NCBI GenBank assembly: GCA_017470945.1
Contig: JAFUXH010000071.1
Coordinates: 1-64,000, forward strand
Source of the DNA: Clostridia bacterium
Lineage (GTDB): Bacteria; Bacillota; Clostridia; Christensenellales; Aristaeellaceae
Reading direction: 5' to 3'
Length of the DNA stretch: 64,000 nucleotides
Shown: positions 51,211 through 58,927 of the stretch, one piece after another
How positions within the stretch are numbered: the first letter of the stretch is position 1
Layout of the letters: every line of letters begins with the position of its first letter
Program-made: the position numbers and the translations under genes
Notes under the pieces: generated by a model
What the model saw: the letters and a program-made list of their open reading frames with translations, nothing else
What the model was told of the DNA's origin: nothing
Databases searched by the model: none

Positions 51211-51441
51211 TTATAGTTCCTCGGTTCGGATGAGTGATTCAATCGCTTTCCACACTTTTTTCTTGCTGCCCTTTGACAGTTCCCGTTTACGCATTTCCCG
51301 CTGAAATTTCGGGAATTTTATATCGGCACGGGTAGCAACTTCCTGCCAGTCAAGATGAAGGGAGGCCAGCGTTCTTTTGATTTCCTCATTCGGCATTGGC
51401 AACCGCCGCCGCCGCTTTGGCCTTTTTGCGGGCTGCTTCAC
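51211..51441 (-). CDS. Small basic HTH-like protein
   Basis: A 76-residue protein, very basic at the N terminus (KQPAKRPKRRRR). The middle (EIKRTLASLHLDWQEVATRADIKFPKFQREMRKRELSK) reads like a helix-turn-helix of the phage-regulator kind. The GTG start overlaps the stop of the next gene upstream as GTGA, with GGAG just before it. Last gene of the minus-strand operon of the element. Confidence 0.55.
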   Translation of the reverse strand: MKQPAKRPKRRRRLPMPNEEIKRTLASLHLDWQEVATRADIKFPKFQREMRKRELSKGSKKKVWKAIESLIRTEEL

Positions 51442-51653
51442 GCTCCAGGCGCTTCATGTAGGGCCTGCATATCTTCATCATGGGCGCGGATTGCGGCTCT
51501 GGCGGTCTGCTTATCGTCCTCGGTCATGTCCTCGCCTGATAGATAGGAACGGACAAGAACCGCCGTTTCCAGGGTTCCTACACGGCATAGCATGATTCGA
51601 TTCTCACCGATGATCTCATAGCTGCCGCTGTATCTGCTTTCAATCGTCAGCAT
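51438..51653 (-). CDS. Hypothetical small protein, paralogue of the one at 48308
   Basis: A 71-residue acidic protein; the pattern MLTIESRYSGSYEIIGENRIML, LVRSYLSGEDMT and AIRAHDEDMQAL is shared with the longer protein at 48308-48586. No known domain. It overlaps a 37-codon gene upstream by 7 bases and the following gene by 4. Confidence 0.6.
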   Translation of the reverse strand: MLTIESRYSGSYEIIGENRIMLCRVGTLETAVLVRSYLSGEDMTEDDKQTARAAIRAHDEDMQALHEAPGA

Positions 51654-51760
51654 CGTTTTTCCTCACTTCCTGCCTGTGTGTCTGCTGCCTTGATCCGGCG
51701 AAGCATCGCGGCGGCGGCTTTGCACTCCGGACCCTTGCAAAATTTACAGATACGGGTCAT
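51647..51760 (-). CDS. 37-residue cysteine-rich small protein
   Basis: Found by reading the gap between two genes: ATG at 51760-51758 overlaps the stop of the upstream gene as ATGA, and the TGA at 51647-51649 lies inside the next gene. The product starts MTRICKFCKGPECKAAAAML and has C-x2-C-x4-C, then a basic helix and a final Cys. Four cysteines in so short a chain suggest a tiny zinc-binding protein. Support comes from the exact overlap pattern shared by all genes in this operon. Confidence 0.55.
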   Translation of the reverse strand: MTRICKFCKGPECKAAAAMLRRIKAADTQAGSEEKRC

Positions 51761-52074
51761 TTCTGCTGGAAAAGCTGGATGTTTTCAGCTATCAACCTTT
51801 GCCGCTCCCGGTAGTCCTTGATGGACATGATTTCCGCTTTCGTGACCGGCTTCTTTTTCCGGGCTTCTTCGTCCAGTTCCTTTCTTGTCCGTTTCTTCAC
51901 GATCTCCACCAGTTTTTTTGTTTCGCTGATAACCTTGTCCGGGTCGTCTGCACCAACTAAACCAACGGCAATATCATGCGCGTATTCTTTGGCAATAGGA
52001 CGCAATTTTTGAGCGGTTTGGTGAATGAATACGTTATTTTCCAGTTCTGCAATAGCATCCTTTATTTCGTCCAC
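51757..52074 (-). CDS. Hypothetical helical protein
   Basis: A 105-residue, highly charged protein with long helices (residues 1-60 mixed, 60-105 rich in K/E/R: KKRTRKELDEEARKKK). GTG start at 52074, three bases after the stop of a 38-codon frame; stop overlaps the cysteine-rich small gene. Not recognised; could be a structural or DNA-associated helper. Confidence 0.5.
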   Translation of the reverse strand: MDEIKDAIAELENNVFIHQTAQKLRPIAKEYAHDIAVGLVGADDPDKVISETKKLVEIVKKRTRKELDEEARKKKPVTKAEIMSIKDYRERQRLIAENIQLFQQK

Positions 52075-52077
52075 TTA

Positions 52078-52194
52078 TTACCATTCCTTTCTGTTTTGTT
52101 TCTGGAATTTCTCATAAAGTGAATGTTTCTTGTCATACAGCCATTGACGCTGCTGTAATGATAGGGCGTTAAATTCATCAAGGTTTCGCGGCAT
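52078..52194 (-). CDS. Possible 38-residue small protein
   Basis: The gap 52075-52233 holds an ATG-started frame of 38 codons, with LDEFNALSLQQRQWLYDKKH and a lysine/glutamine-rich end. It has the helical, basic character of its neighbours and ends three bases before the next start, but the ribosome site (AGGA, 11 bases away) is weak and another frame starting at 52218 behind AAAGGAGCG also exists. Confidence 0.35.
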   Translation of the reverse strand: MPRNLDEFNALSLQQRQWLYDKKHSLYEKFQKQNRKEW

Positions 52195-52233
52195 CGGCTT
52201 CGGTTCCTGGCGTGGCTCATGGTATCGCTCCTT

Positions 52234-52818
52234 TCATTCGTTCATGCCATCTTCTGTCTTGACTGCGCCGGCAATATATTTTCGGGCCAATTCTTCATCA
52301 TCGTGGGAGAACCGTTCAAGCGGGTTTTGCAACGGCATTTCTACGGTTACATCGTGCCGATTGCTATATCCCAAGCCGCTGTTCAAAGTGATAAAAATGC
52401 TCATTGTGCTGTCAAGCATACCTCTCTCGGCAAGGGCAATCCGGGCAGAAGCCCATTCAAGCCGCTTGCGGTCAAGATACAGGGCCACGGGATCGTCTGG
52501 GCGTTCATCCCATATCTGGTATATGCGCCGTCTGGAAACGCCCAGCGACGCCGCCATGCCCTCAATATTCGGTAAAACCGATGCGCCCGCACAAGCTGCA
52601 ACATATCGCTCAACCGTTGTCTGTACTGCTGCCAGGTCGTGAAGGTCTGTCCGTTCTGTCGCCTTCCGTGATAATTCAAGTTGTGAATTGAGCATAGCCG
52701 TAATCGCTTCTGATCGTATATCGGCGGTTTCCCGTGGACTATAACACCGCCGCTTTTCCGGCAATTCCGGCGCTCTGGTGCCGTTTTCCGTCATGTTGTC
52801 AGCATCCCCTTCATTCAT
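52234..52818 (-). CDS. TerS-like HTH protein
   Basis: A 194-residue protein. Residues about 85-110 form a helix-turn-helix (IEGMAASLGVSRRRIYQIWDE), and the following segment ALYLDRKRLEWASARIALAERG then MSIFITLNSGLGYSNRHDVTVEMPLQNPLE has the shape of phage terminase small subunits and related element proteins, in which the helical DNA-binding part is followed by xIFxLKNxxGYxDRxEVxV. No large terminase subunit is present. If it is a true TerS, the element could redirect packaging of a helper phage, as satellite islands do; it could equally be an ordinary element regulator. ATG 52818 follows GGGG. Confidence 0.6.
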   Translation of the reverse strand: MNEGDADNMTENGTRAPELPEKRRCYSPRETADIRSEAITAMLNSQLELSRKATERTDLHDLAAVQTTVERYVAACAGASVLPNIEGMAASLGVSRRRIYQIWDERPDDPVALYLDRKRLEWASARIALAERGMLDSTMSIFITLNSGLGYSNRHDVTVEMPLQNPLERFSHDDEELARKYIAGAVKTEDGMNE

Positions 52819-53119
52819 CCGCAATTCCCCTTTCTATGGCCCATAATCGCCATACATTTTTAATTGTTTTCCAGCAATAATCTGGCGTTAGTCCATGCTC
52901 ATCGGCGTATTCTTCCAATGAACCAGGCACATCCCGTGAAACATGGTAGAACAGAATAACATCCTGTTCGGATGGGCGTAACCTGTCCCATACCGTATTA
53001 CAGGCAATCCAGGCAAGATAGGAGGAGCGGCTCATTCTGTCTATGGTAATATCCCGGTGGGTCAGGTAAAACCGCCATACATGCCGGGCCAGTCCTTCCG
53101 AATGTTGCCAGCGTTGCAC
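52811..53119 (-). CDS. Sigma-region-4-like small protein
   Basis: A 102-residue protein whose C-terminal half, RPSEQDVILFYHVSRDVPGSLEEYADEHGLTPDYCWKTIKNVWRLW, reads as a sigma-70 region 4 type helix-turn-helix, as in phage and ICE sigma-like or ArpU-like activators. The start is uncertain (GTG 53119; a strong AAGGGGGTGA lies about 25 bases upstream with no ATG in frame). It overlaps the TerS-like gene by 8 bases. Confidence 0.55.
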   Translation of the reverse strand: MQRWQHSEGLARHVWRFYLTHRDITIDRMSRSSYLAWIACNTVWDRLRPSEQDVILFYHVSRDVPGSLEEYADEHGLTPDYCWKTIKNVWRLWAIERGIADE

Positions 53120-53165
53120 AAATTCCGGCTTCGCTATTCAATCACCCCCTTTCACCCTGCGACGG

Positions 53166-53498
53166 TCAGTGACGACATATGCGTTCGATTTCTTCGGCTC
53201 CAAGACGGATTTTCTTTGCCAAGCATTCATCTGCTTTCCGTGCCGCATCGGGATAGTCTTTCCGCAACTGCTCCACTATAGCATCCGCCAGAATTTTCCC
53301 TGCTGATCCGGTCGGCATCTCCAGGGACTTGATAAGCAATCCAAGCGTATCTTGTTCCTCTTGAATCCCCCGACAATAGGCGTTGCATTCGTCCTTCTTT
53401 CGCCCCATAATCTGTTTAGCGGCGGTATCAACATCCTGCTTTGACAATAGGGCCTCGACAAGTTCCTCGGTGTAGTGAAAAGTCAATTTGTTTTCCAT
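53166..53498 (-). CDS. Hypothetical protein next to the iterons
   Basis: A 110-residue protein with GAAAGGAGAAAACC before its ATG. It is mainly helical (LTFHYTEELVEALLSKQDVDTAAKQIMGRKKDEC; KILADAIVEQLRKDYPDAARKADECLAKK). Not recognised. It is the first gene on the minus strand after the repeat cluster at 53571-53763, and may be a replication accessory protein. Confidence 0.55.
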   Translation of the reverse strand: MENKLTFHYTEELVEALLSKQDVDTAAKQIMGRKKDECNAYCRGIQEEQDTLGLLIKSLEMPTGSAGKILADAIVEQLRKDYPDAARKADECLAKKIRLGAEEIERICRH

Positions 53499-53570
53499 GG
53501 TTTTCTCCTTTCATGTACAGGCTGTTTTAGTAAATACGCGAAGTTGCTTCACACGGTGAAAAGAATTTTC

Positions 53571-53763
53571 TTGTTCACCCGTTGTTCACCCCTATATGGT
53601 AGAAAAATACTTGTTCACTTTGTTATTTGTTGTTCACGTTTTTTTCTTGTTCACCTTGTTCCCGCCTTATATTTCAACGTTTTCCCGTTCCTGTACTTAT
53701 ATCGGTCAGCGGTTTCTTGTTCACCTTTTTGCTTATGGTGAACAAAGTGAACAAAGTGAACAA
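53571..53763. repeat. Iteron-like cluster, candidate replication origin
   Basis: TTGTTCAC occurs at 53571, 53582, 53611, 53630, 53647 and 53717 on the plus strand, and its complement GTGAACAA at 53738, 53747 and 53756 in a 9-base tandem array. Nine perfect 8-mers in 193 bases, with AT-rich DNA between them, directly behind the RepA-like gene, look like binding sites of an initiator. No protein-coding frame explains them (the minus frame gives only LFT repeats). Confidence 0.8.
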
Positions 53764-53768
53764 GGGGA

Positions 53769-54794
53769 TCATATAAGCGTCGCTGCGGCTGTTGCGAATC
53801 GGTAACTTCTCCCAGCCTTGCCGCCGTTGCGCTGGGAATATGCTATGCCGTCGATTTCCAGAAGCATATCGCGGTACTGGTGAATCTGCCGCCCAAGTTC
53901 GCGGGCGTTCGCTGCAGAGCAATCGTGTTCCCGGCTCCAAATCTCATTGAGGAGGATGGTCGCGCTGCCTTCCCAAAAGCCCTGTTCTTTTACAAGCGCC
54001 CTGATCGTTCGAATAATTGCCGCTTGCTTATAGGCATCAATCGCGGCCTGCTTCTCCAGGGCTTCGCTATTTCCAAGCATGTGCCACGTTGCCCCCTTAA
54101 AATGGAGCTTGTATTCTGCGTCGGTTATGTCCCGCCCGGTAATCCGAAGTGTTTGATCCTCGCCACGCTTGCCGCAAAGAATCCAAGCGGCGTCAGCGAC
54201 GCCAAAGGCCCCCATGCTCCCAGTTATCCTCTCATAAGGATCATCCAACGCTAAGCCTTTGGCTTTGCTGAAATGTGATACACCGATGAGGCAAATTCCA
54301 CGCTTGACGGCGAATTGCTGGAGGGGGGCGAACATTTGTGTATCTGCTTCGTATGCGTTCATCCCTGGCCTTCCTGCGCTTTTTACACGGCCCAGCGTAT
54401 CAATGACAATCAGTTTACCGTCTGGGACAGAATCAGCCCATTTCCCGATCTGCTCAATCAGCCCGCCGCCGATGGTTTCGGCCCCACGGATTGCAAGGTG
54501 AAGGTTTGGGGGCATCCTGCTTCCGATAGCCTTTAGGCGGCTGTTGAGGCGATACCCCGAATCCTCCAGCGCCAAGTACAGCGCGCTTCCCTTTACGGTC
54601 TGGAATCCCCAGAATGTACTTCCTTCTGCTATGGCGTCAGCAAGGGCAAGGCATAACCAGCTTTTTCCTGTTTTGGGAGGTGCTGCCAAGATAACAAATC
54701 CAGCTGGCAAAATTTGGTCAATCACGAATTGTGGAGGCTGCGGGTCAGCCGCTTGTAATTCTTCGGCGGTAAAAACCTTTAGTTCAGTTGCCAA
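53769..54794 (-). CDS. RepA-like AAA/RecA-fold ATPase
   Basis: A 341-residue ATPase of the AAA_25/RepA helicase type found on plasmids and phages. Walker A VILAAPPKTGKSWLCLALA, ALYLALEDSGYRLNSRL, Walker B KLIVIDTLGRVKS, and GICLIGVSHFSKAKGLALDDPYERITGSMGAFGVADAAW. The C-terminal third (GFWEGSATILLNEIW, SAANARELGRQIHQY) reads like a winged-helix tail. The start is placed at TTG 54794 behind GGGGGTGATAGC, just after the stop of the HTH gene; an upstream frame from 54848 overlaps that gene. It likely loads or acts as the helicase at the adjacent repeats. Confidence 0.87.
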   Translation of the reverse strand: MATELKVFTAEELQAADPQPPQFVIDQILPAGFVILAAPPKTGKSWLCLALADAIAEGSTFWGFQTVKGSALYLALEDSGYRLNSRLKAIGSRMPPNLHLAIRGAETIGGGLIEQIGKWADSVPDGKLIVIDTLGRVKSAGRPGMNAYEADTQMFAPLQQFAVKRGICLIGVSHFSKAKGLALDDPYERITGSMGAFGVADAAWILCGKRGEDQTLRITGRDITDAEYKLHFKGATWHMLGNSEALEKQAAIDAYKQAAIIRTIRALVKEQGFWEGSATILLNEIWSREHDCSAANARELGRQIHQYRDMLLEIDGIAYSQRNGGKAGRSYRFATAAATLI

Positions 54795-54798
54795 GCTA

Positions 54799-55008
54799 TC
54801 ACCCCCGGTCAGATGGTAAAGCATCCAGATTTTCAAGAAGCCGGACAACGTTCACTAAGTACTTTGTCCCTGATTTGATATGCGGGATAGAACCATCCCT
54901 GATACCACGTCGAAGATAATAGGATGATAACCCCGTGGTTTTTACGGTGTCCTCAATGTCCTGGAAGGGCGGGCCATAGAGCCTTATGGAGGACTTATTG
55001 TCGGCCAT
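54799..55008 (-). CDS. Small MerR/excisionase-like HTH protein
   Basis: A 69-residue protein, ATG 55008 behind GGAAGGAAAAGC. The pattern DIEDTVKTTGLSSYYLRRGIRDGSIPHIKSGTKYLVNVVRLLENLD is a winged helix of the excisionase/AlpA kind with the typical S-G-x-K-Y-L-V wing. It lies between the second excisionase-like gene and the RepA-like gene; either could direct excision, the other regulation. Confidence 0.8.
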   Translation of the reverse strand: MADNKSSIRLYGPPFQDIEDTVKTTGLSSYYLRRGIRDGSIPHIKSGTKYLVNVVRLLENLDALPSDRG

Positions 55009-55022
55009 GCTTTTCCTTCCTT

Positions 55023-55229
55023 TCAAGCGTTTTTGTGATCCGCAAGCCACTTTTCCAATTCTTTAACAGGAATCAGTATTTTTTGCTTTGATACCCTCAC
55101 GGCGGGGAATCCCGGTTGTTTTGCCAATTTATAGGCGCTGCTGATATCGATTTGATAGAGCCGCGAAAACTGTTTCATTGTAATTGCGGCGGGATTGTCG
55201 GTGAAGTCTGGTTTCCTTTGTCTGTTCAT
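55023..55229 (-). CDS. Excisionase-like HTH protein
   Basis: A 68-residue protein with GAAAGGAGAATCAGG upstream. AITMKQFSRLYQIDISSAYKLAKQPGFPAVRVSKQKILIPVKELEKWLADH has helix-turn-helix, wing and closing E-L-E-K-W-L of the Xis family. First gene of the element's minus-strand operon and divergent from the integrase, the classical arrangement of an int/xis control region. Confidence 0.85.
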   Translation of the reverse strand: MNRQRKPDFTDNPAAITMKQFSRLYQIDISSAYKLAKQPGFPAVRVSKQKILIPVKELEKWLADHKNA

Positions 55230-55261
55230 CCTGATTCTCCTTTCGTTTGTGAAATAAAAAA

Positions 55262-55305
55262 ACGCAGCATTGCAAAACCTTTTCCAGGTTTCCGCAATAC
55301 TGCGT
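55262..55305 (-). terminator. Attenuator-like hairpin between the integrase and xis genes
   Basis: ACGCAGCATTGC (55262-55273) and GCAATACTGCGT (55294-55305) pair with one mismatch; an inner AACC/GGTT pair extends the stem. On the minus strand it is followed by TTTTTTTATTT, upstream of the xis gene, so it would stop transcripts coming from the right unless read through. Confidence 0.65.
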
Positions 55306-55416
55306 CATACAACGCTGACAGCAAAAATGCTGGCAGCCATCGGAAAAACAATCTCCGATTCGTATAAAGCATAGCACGGTTGAGCGCCGTTGTCAATAGT
55401 TTAATGCAAAAAATGG

Positions 55417-55445
55417 TTGAAAAACTTTGTTTGTTGTGGTACAAT
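55417..55445 (+). promoter_or_regulatory. Promoter of the element integrase
   Basis: TTGAAA (55417-55422), 17 bases, TACAAT (55440-55445), followed by AAGGGGG 11 bases before the ATG. Confidence 0.75.
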
Positions 55446-55493
55446 ATTTAATAGGTAGAAACAATGTATTTTTCTTGAAGGGGGATGTAAAAA

Positions 55494-56690
55494 ATGGCAT
55501 CTACAAGAGAAAGATTCACGAAAGATGGAAAACGTTATTTTGAAATTCGCGTTCGCCGGGGGCGTGGATCGCCTGCGCTGTCCGAAAACTGGTATGTGCC
55601 GGATGGGTGGTCTGAAAAGGTCATTCAAAGAGAACTGACCAAAGTAGCAAGTGAATTTGAACGGAAAGTAAAGGCTGGGGAGGTTGTGTCCCGTGCTGAA
55701 CAAAAAGAGATTGACGCGCTGGAGGCTGCGGAGGCGGCAAAGCTGAAAACCGTCAAGCAATATGCCGAAGGTGTATTCATGCCAACAAAAGAAACTACCA
55801 TGTCTGAAAACGGGATTTCCAATTATAAGATGTTCCTGGACAAGCATATCCTCCCCCATATCGGGAGTGTGCTGTTGGTGGACGTTACCCCGGCGATACT
55901 CACCAAGAGGATATTGGACTATCAGAAGGAAGGCTATGCTCACGCTTCGGCGGTCAAGCTGTATAACATCCTGAATGGTATCTTTGAAATGGCGTTCATG
56001 GATGACAGTGTTCCCATGAATCCGATGCTCAAAGTAAAAAGGCCCGTCCAGGGAAAAAATGAACAGGCCATAGATGAATCCGAAAAGGCATTGACGGTAG
56101 AACAGCTTAATTCTCTGCTGGAATATATGGAGCATGAACCGCTGAAATGGCGGGTATTCGTTTCCCTTGCCGCTGATACCGGGATGAGGCGGGGCGAATT
56201 GTGCGGGCTGTATTGGTCTGATATTGACAAGCAATCCAGGGCCGTGACAGTCAAGTGGAATCTGCAATACTCCCCAGATAAGGGCATCTACGAAACGTCA
56301 CCGAAGAACGGTAAGGCACGCAAAGTGGATATAGGGCAGGAAACGCTTGATTTACTGAATCAACTTAAAAAAGAACAGGCCAGCACTTGCCTGTCCAAGT
56401 ATGTGTTTACGCAGAACGGAAGCCCTGAACCGATGAATCCGCAATCGCCCACCCGGTATTTTTCCAAGCTGGGGGATCGCTGCGGCATCCCGAATTTCCA
56501 CCCGCATTTATTGAGGCACACAAGCGCCTCCGTTGCCATCACCAACGGCGCGGACGTGGTTTCTGTCAGCCAACGGTTAGGGCATTCAGATACGGCGGTC
56601 ACGCTGCGGATGTACGCCCATGCTAATGAGGAAAGTATCAGGCGGGCGGGCCAGGTTGTCAGGGACGCATTGAAGGTCAATAAGGGATGA
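55494..56690 (+). CDS. Tyrosine integrase of the tRNA-Thr element
   Basis: A 398-residue recombinase. N-terminal arm-binding part (GKRYFEIRVRRGRGSPALSENW), core-binding SAM-like domain (residues about 80-180) and catalytic domain with Arg in DTGMRRGELCGLYW, beta hairpin Lys in SPKNGKARKVDI, HPHLLRHTSASVAI, and RLGHSDTAVTLRMYAH with the nucleophile Tyr. It reads towards the right attachment site, 180 bases away. It is only distantly similar to the integrase at 23861. It should recombine the two 45-bp repeats. Confidence 0.95.
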   Translation: MASTRERFTKDGKRYFEIRVRRGRGSPALSENWYVPDGWSEKVIQRELTKVASEFERKVKAGEVVSRAEQKEIDALEAAEAAKLKTVKQYAEGVFMPTKETTMSENGISNYKMFLDKHILPHIGSVLLVDVTPAILTKRILDYQKEGYAHASAVKLYNILNGIFEMAFMDDSVPMNPMLKVKRPVQGKNEQAIDESEKALTVEQLNSLLEYMEHEPLKWRVFVSLAADTGMRRGELCGLYWSDIDKQSRAVTVKWNLQYSPDKGIYETSPKNGKARKVDIGQETLDLLNQLKKEQASTCLSKYVFTQNGSPEPMNPQSPTRYFSKLGDRCGIPNFHPHLLRHTSASVAITNGADVVSVSQRLGHSDTAVTLRMYAHANEESIRRAGQVVRDALKVNKG

Positions 56691-56869
56691 GGTCAGGCGC
56701 TTTCCGTACCCACACCATACCCACACCGCCATGATAAAAACCCACACATAAAGCTATAACAAGTTACAACAAGTTACAGATGGGGTAAAATTTTATTTCC
56801 TATATATGCCTGCAAAAAATACAACAAATTACGGCAAGAAAAAATACACCACAAAACGGTCTATTATAA

Positions 56870-56914
56870 TTGGTAAGGATGAGGTCCCCAGTTCGAATCT
56901 GGGTATCAGCTCCA
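56870..56914 (+). repeat. Right attachment site (attR)
   Basis: Identical over 45 bases to the 3' part of tRNA-Thr at 47612-47656, TTGGTAAGGATGAGGTCC to CCA, but preceded by element DNA (CTATTATAA) instead of the tRNA 5' half. Confidence 0.95.
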
Positions 56915-56916
56915 GA

Positions 56917-56951
56917 AAAAGCCCGAATTCATTGCGAATCCGGGCTTTTTT
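56917..56951 (+). terminator. Terminator, original end of the tRNA-Thr transcript
   Basis: AGCCCGAATTC pairs with GAATCCGGGCT (one bulge) around ATTGC and is followed by six T residues. It lies three bases beyond attR and would have ended the tRNA-Thr transcript before the element came in. Confidence 0.8.
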
Positions 56952-57018
56952 CTATGATGATTTCGGTGATCAGCGTCCTCTCTGGCGCTTTAATCAATTA
57001 TCCAAGCGTCGCTCGCAT

Positions 57019-57933
57019 TTATTCTACCCACATGATATTTTTCTGAAGCGTCACCTGATAATCGGCGGGATCGAAGGGCTTTACGCGGCTCGTTCCATAA
57101 TCCTGCATCGTCAAATGGAACTGAACCCCCACCACGCGGACCGAGCCATCCCAGAATGTCGACGCCGCGTTGACAGTGCCGCTGACGGCGGACAAGCGGC
57201 CCTGCGCATCCAGGGATGCTTCCACGTCCGCGTCCCGCAGCGTCCACGTCACGGTGCCGTCCGTCAGCGCTTCCGTCACTGTAACGTAGGTGTCAAAATC
57301 CATCTCCCCATTATTTTTCAGATCCCGATCATGGCTGTAGGAAAACCAACGGTCAGACAAATACCCCGCGGCGACGTTCAGCGCGCTGACCGCCACTTTG
57401 GGGATTTGGTCGGCGTTCAGCCGGATATGCACGCTCTTCCCGCCTTCGCGCTCCGCCACAGTGACGGCGCCTTCGGGCATCATCGCGTCCACCTGCCCCA
57501 CGATCAGGCCGCCAAGCTCGGCCAGGGCGTCCAGCTGCACCGAACGGCGCAGCAGCGTATTCTGCGCGGTGCCGTAACCTTGCTTGTACGTGCCGGGCTC
57601 ATACACCTCCATCACGGCGATTTTTCCATTGGCATCCGCCAGAATGATCCATCCGCTTTCGCGCTCGTCGCCGTCCTTCCCGGGCGTCAGGAGCTTCAGG
57701 CCGTAGTAGGAGCTGAACCCGTCCTGTACGTAGTTGAGCTGGGCCGTTTTGAAGCGTTGGCCGTCCAGGGTAAAGACGGCGTCGCCGGTAACGGTCACGT
57801 TATCGGTATGAAACAGAAAATCCATGCCGGAATCCCACAAGCTTACGAGCGTGCTTTCCGCCAGCGCGGTCCCAATGACGAGCGTCAGGGCCAGAATGAC
57901 AATCCCCAGAATGAAACACTTGTTATGCCGCAT
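57019..57933 (-). CDS. Exported protein of unknown function
   Basis: A 304-residue protein with a signal peptide (KCFILGIVILALTLVIGTALAES) and no lipobox or further membrane segments. The mature part is beta-rich: NVTVTGDAVFTLDGQRFKTAQLNYVQDGFSSYYGLKLLTP and ESGWIILADANGKIAVMEVYEPG, later TVAEREGGKSVHIRLNADQIP and SYSHDRDLKNNGEMDF. It resembles in outline the surface proteins of low-complexity beta type often encoded beside anti-sigma factors, but I cannot name the family. GGAGGG precedes the ATG. Confidence 0.6.
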   Translation of the reverse strand: MRHNKCFILGIVILALTLVIGTALAESTLVSLWDSGMDFLFHTDNVTVTGDAVFTLDGQRFKTAQLNYVQDGFSSYYGLKLLTPGKDGDERESGWIILADANGKIAVMEVYEPGTYKQGYGTAQNTLLRRSVQLDALAELGGLIVGQVDAMMPEGAVTVAEREGGKSVHIRLNADQIPKVAVSALNVAAGYLSDRWFSYSHDRDLKNNGEMDFDTYVTVTEALTDGTVTWTLRDADVEASLDAQGRLSAVSGTVNAASTFWDGSVRVVGVQFHLTMQDYGTSRVKPFDPADYQVTLQKNIMWVE

Positions 57934-58108
57934 TGTATTCCCTCCTCTATGATCAGGCTGCTATTGTCTCCTGGTAAATAACGTATAAACTGCCGTTTTT
58001 CTTCCTTCGATGAAAAAAAGTTTGAAATATCTTCGTCCTGCCGATGCCCGGTCATGCCGCACAGAAAAATGATCCTTGCGCGGAGCAGCGAAACGCCGGG
58101 AAGTGGAA

Positions 58109-58138
58109 TTGACAAGACGCGGCCCGATACGATACAAT
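58109..58138 (+). promoter_or_regulatory. Promoter of the phosphatase-mannosidase operon
   Basis: TTGACA (58109-58114), 18 bases, TACAAT (58133-58138), 76 bases before the start codon at 58214. Confidence 0.8.
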
Positions 58139-58213
58139 TTGATGCGGGAACAAAGGAAAGGCGTGGGCGGCGATCCCGCCTGCCCCGGCAAAGAAAGCGG
58201 ATGATGAATACAA

Positions 58214-58927
58214 ATGCGCATCATTTTTGTACGGCACGGTGAACCCAACTACGAATTGGACTGCCTGACGGAGAGGGGAAAGCTGCAAGCCGCGGCGGCC
58301 GCCCGGCGGCTGGAGCGGGAGGGCATCGCGGAAATTTACGCTTCACCCCTGGGGCGGGCCATGGAAACGGCCAGGTACACGGCGGAGCGGCTGGGGCTTC
58401 CCATCACGACGCTACATTATATGCACGAAATTTCCTGGGGCGGGCCGGGCATTCCAGAAAACGGCCATCCCTGGACCCTGGGCGATTGGATGATCAGCCG
58501 GGAAGATTTTGATTTCTATACCCAGGATTGGCGGCAGCACCCCTACTTCGCCGGCAACGCATCGGTCCGGTATTTGGATGAAATCAGCGCGAAATATGAC
58601 GCGCTGCTGCTCACCCAGGGCTACCGCCACGAGGGCAGCCGCTTTTTCTGCACGGCGGACAAACCGAAGACCATCGCCGTTTTCAGCCACGGCGGTTCCG
58701 GCGCCTGCGTGCTGTCCCATCTGCTGGCGCTGCCCTTCCCCTACGTGGCCACGGTGCTGCCCTACGAATTCACCTCCGTCATCATTCTGGAATTCCCGGT
58801 GCGGCCGGGCGAATACGTTCACCCGCGGATCGAACTGTTCAACGACGCGGCCCACATCCTGAATCTGTCCAGCGGGCTGGTGATCCAGCAGACGGTGGAT
58901 GGGCAAAAGAAGGAGGAAGAAGCATGA
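58214..58927 (+). CDS. Histidine phosphatase (phosphoglycerate-mutase-like)
   Basis: A 237-residue member of the histidine phosphatase superfamily. The RHG motif is MRIIFVRHGEPNYELD, then LTERGKLQAAAAARRL, EIYASPLGRAMETA (second Arg), EISWGG (acid) and FSHGGSGACVLSHL (second His). Length and the segment between suggest a phosphatase rather than glycolytic mutase. It overlaps the mannosidase start by four bases, so it may act on a sugar phosphate of the same pathway. The ribosome site is weak. Confidence 0.9.
   Translation: MRIIFVRHGEPNYELDCLTERGKLQAAAAARRLEREGIAEIYASPLGRAMETARYTAERLGLPITTLHYMHEISWGGPGIPENGHPWTLGDWMISREDFDFYTQDWRQHPYFAGNASVRYLDEISAKYDALLLTQGYRHEGSRFFCTADKPKTIAVFSHGGSGACVLSHLLALPFPYVATVLPYEFTSVIILEFPVRPGEYVHPRIELFNDAAHILNLSSGLVIQQTVDGQKKEEEA

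Noticed and set aside
53571..53763. Repeat cluster as a CRISPR array
   Set aside because: Units are only 8 bases, spacing is irregular, orientation is mixed, and no cas gene is in the window.
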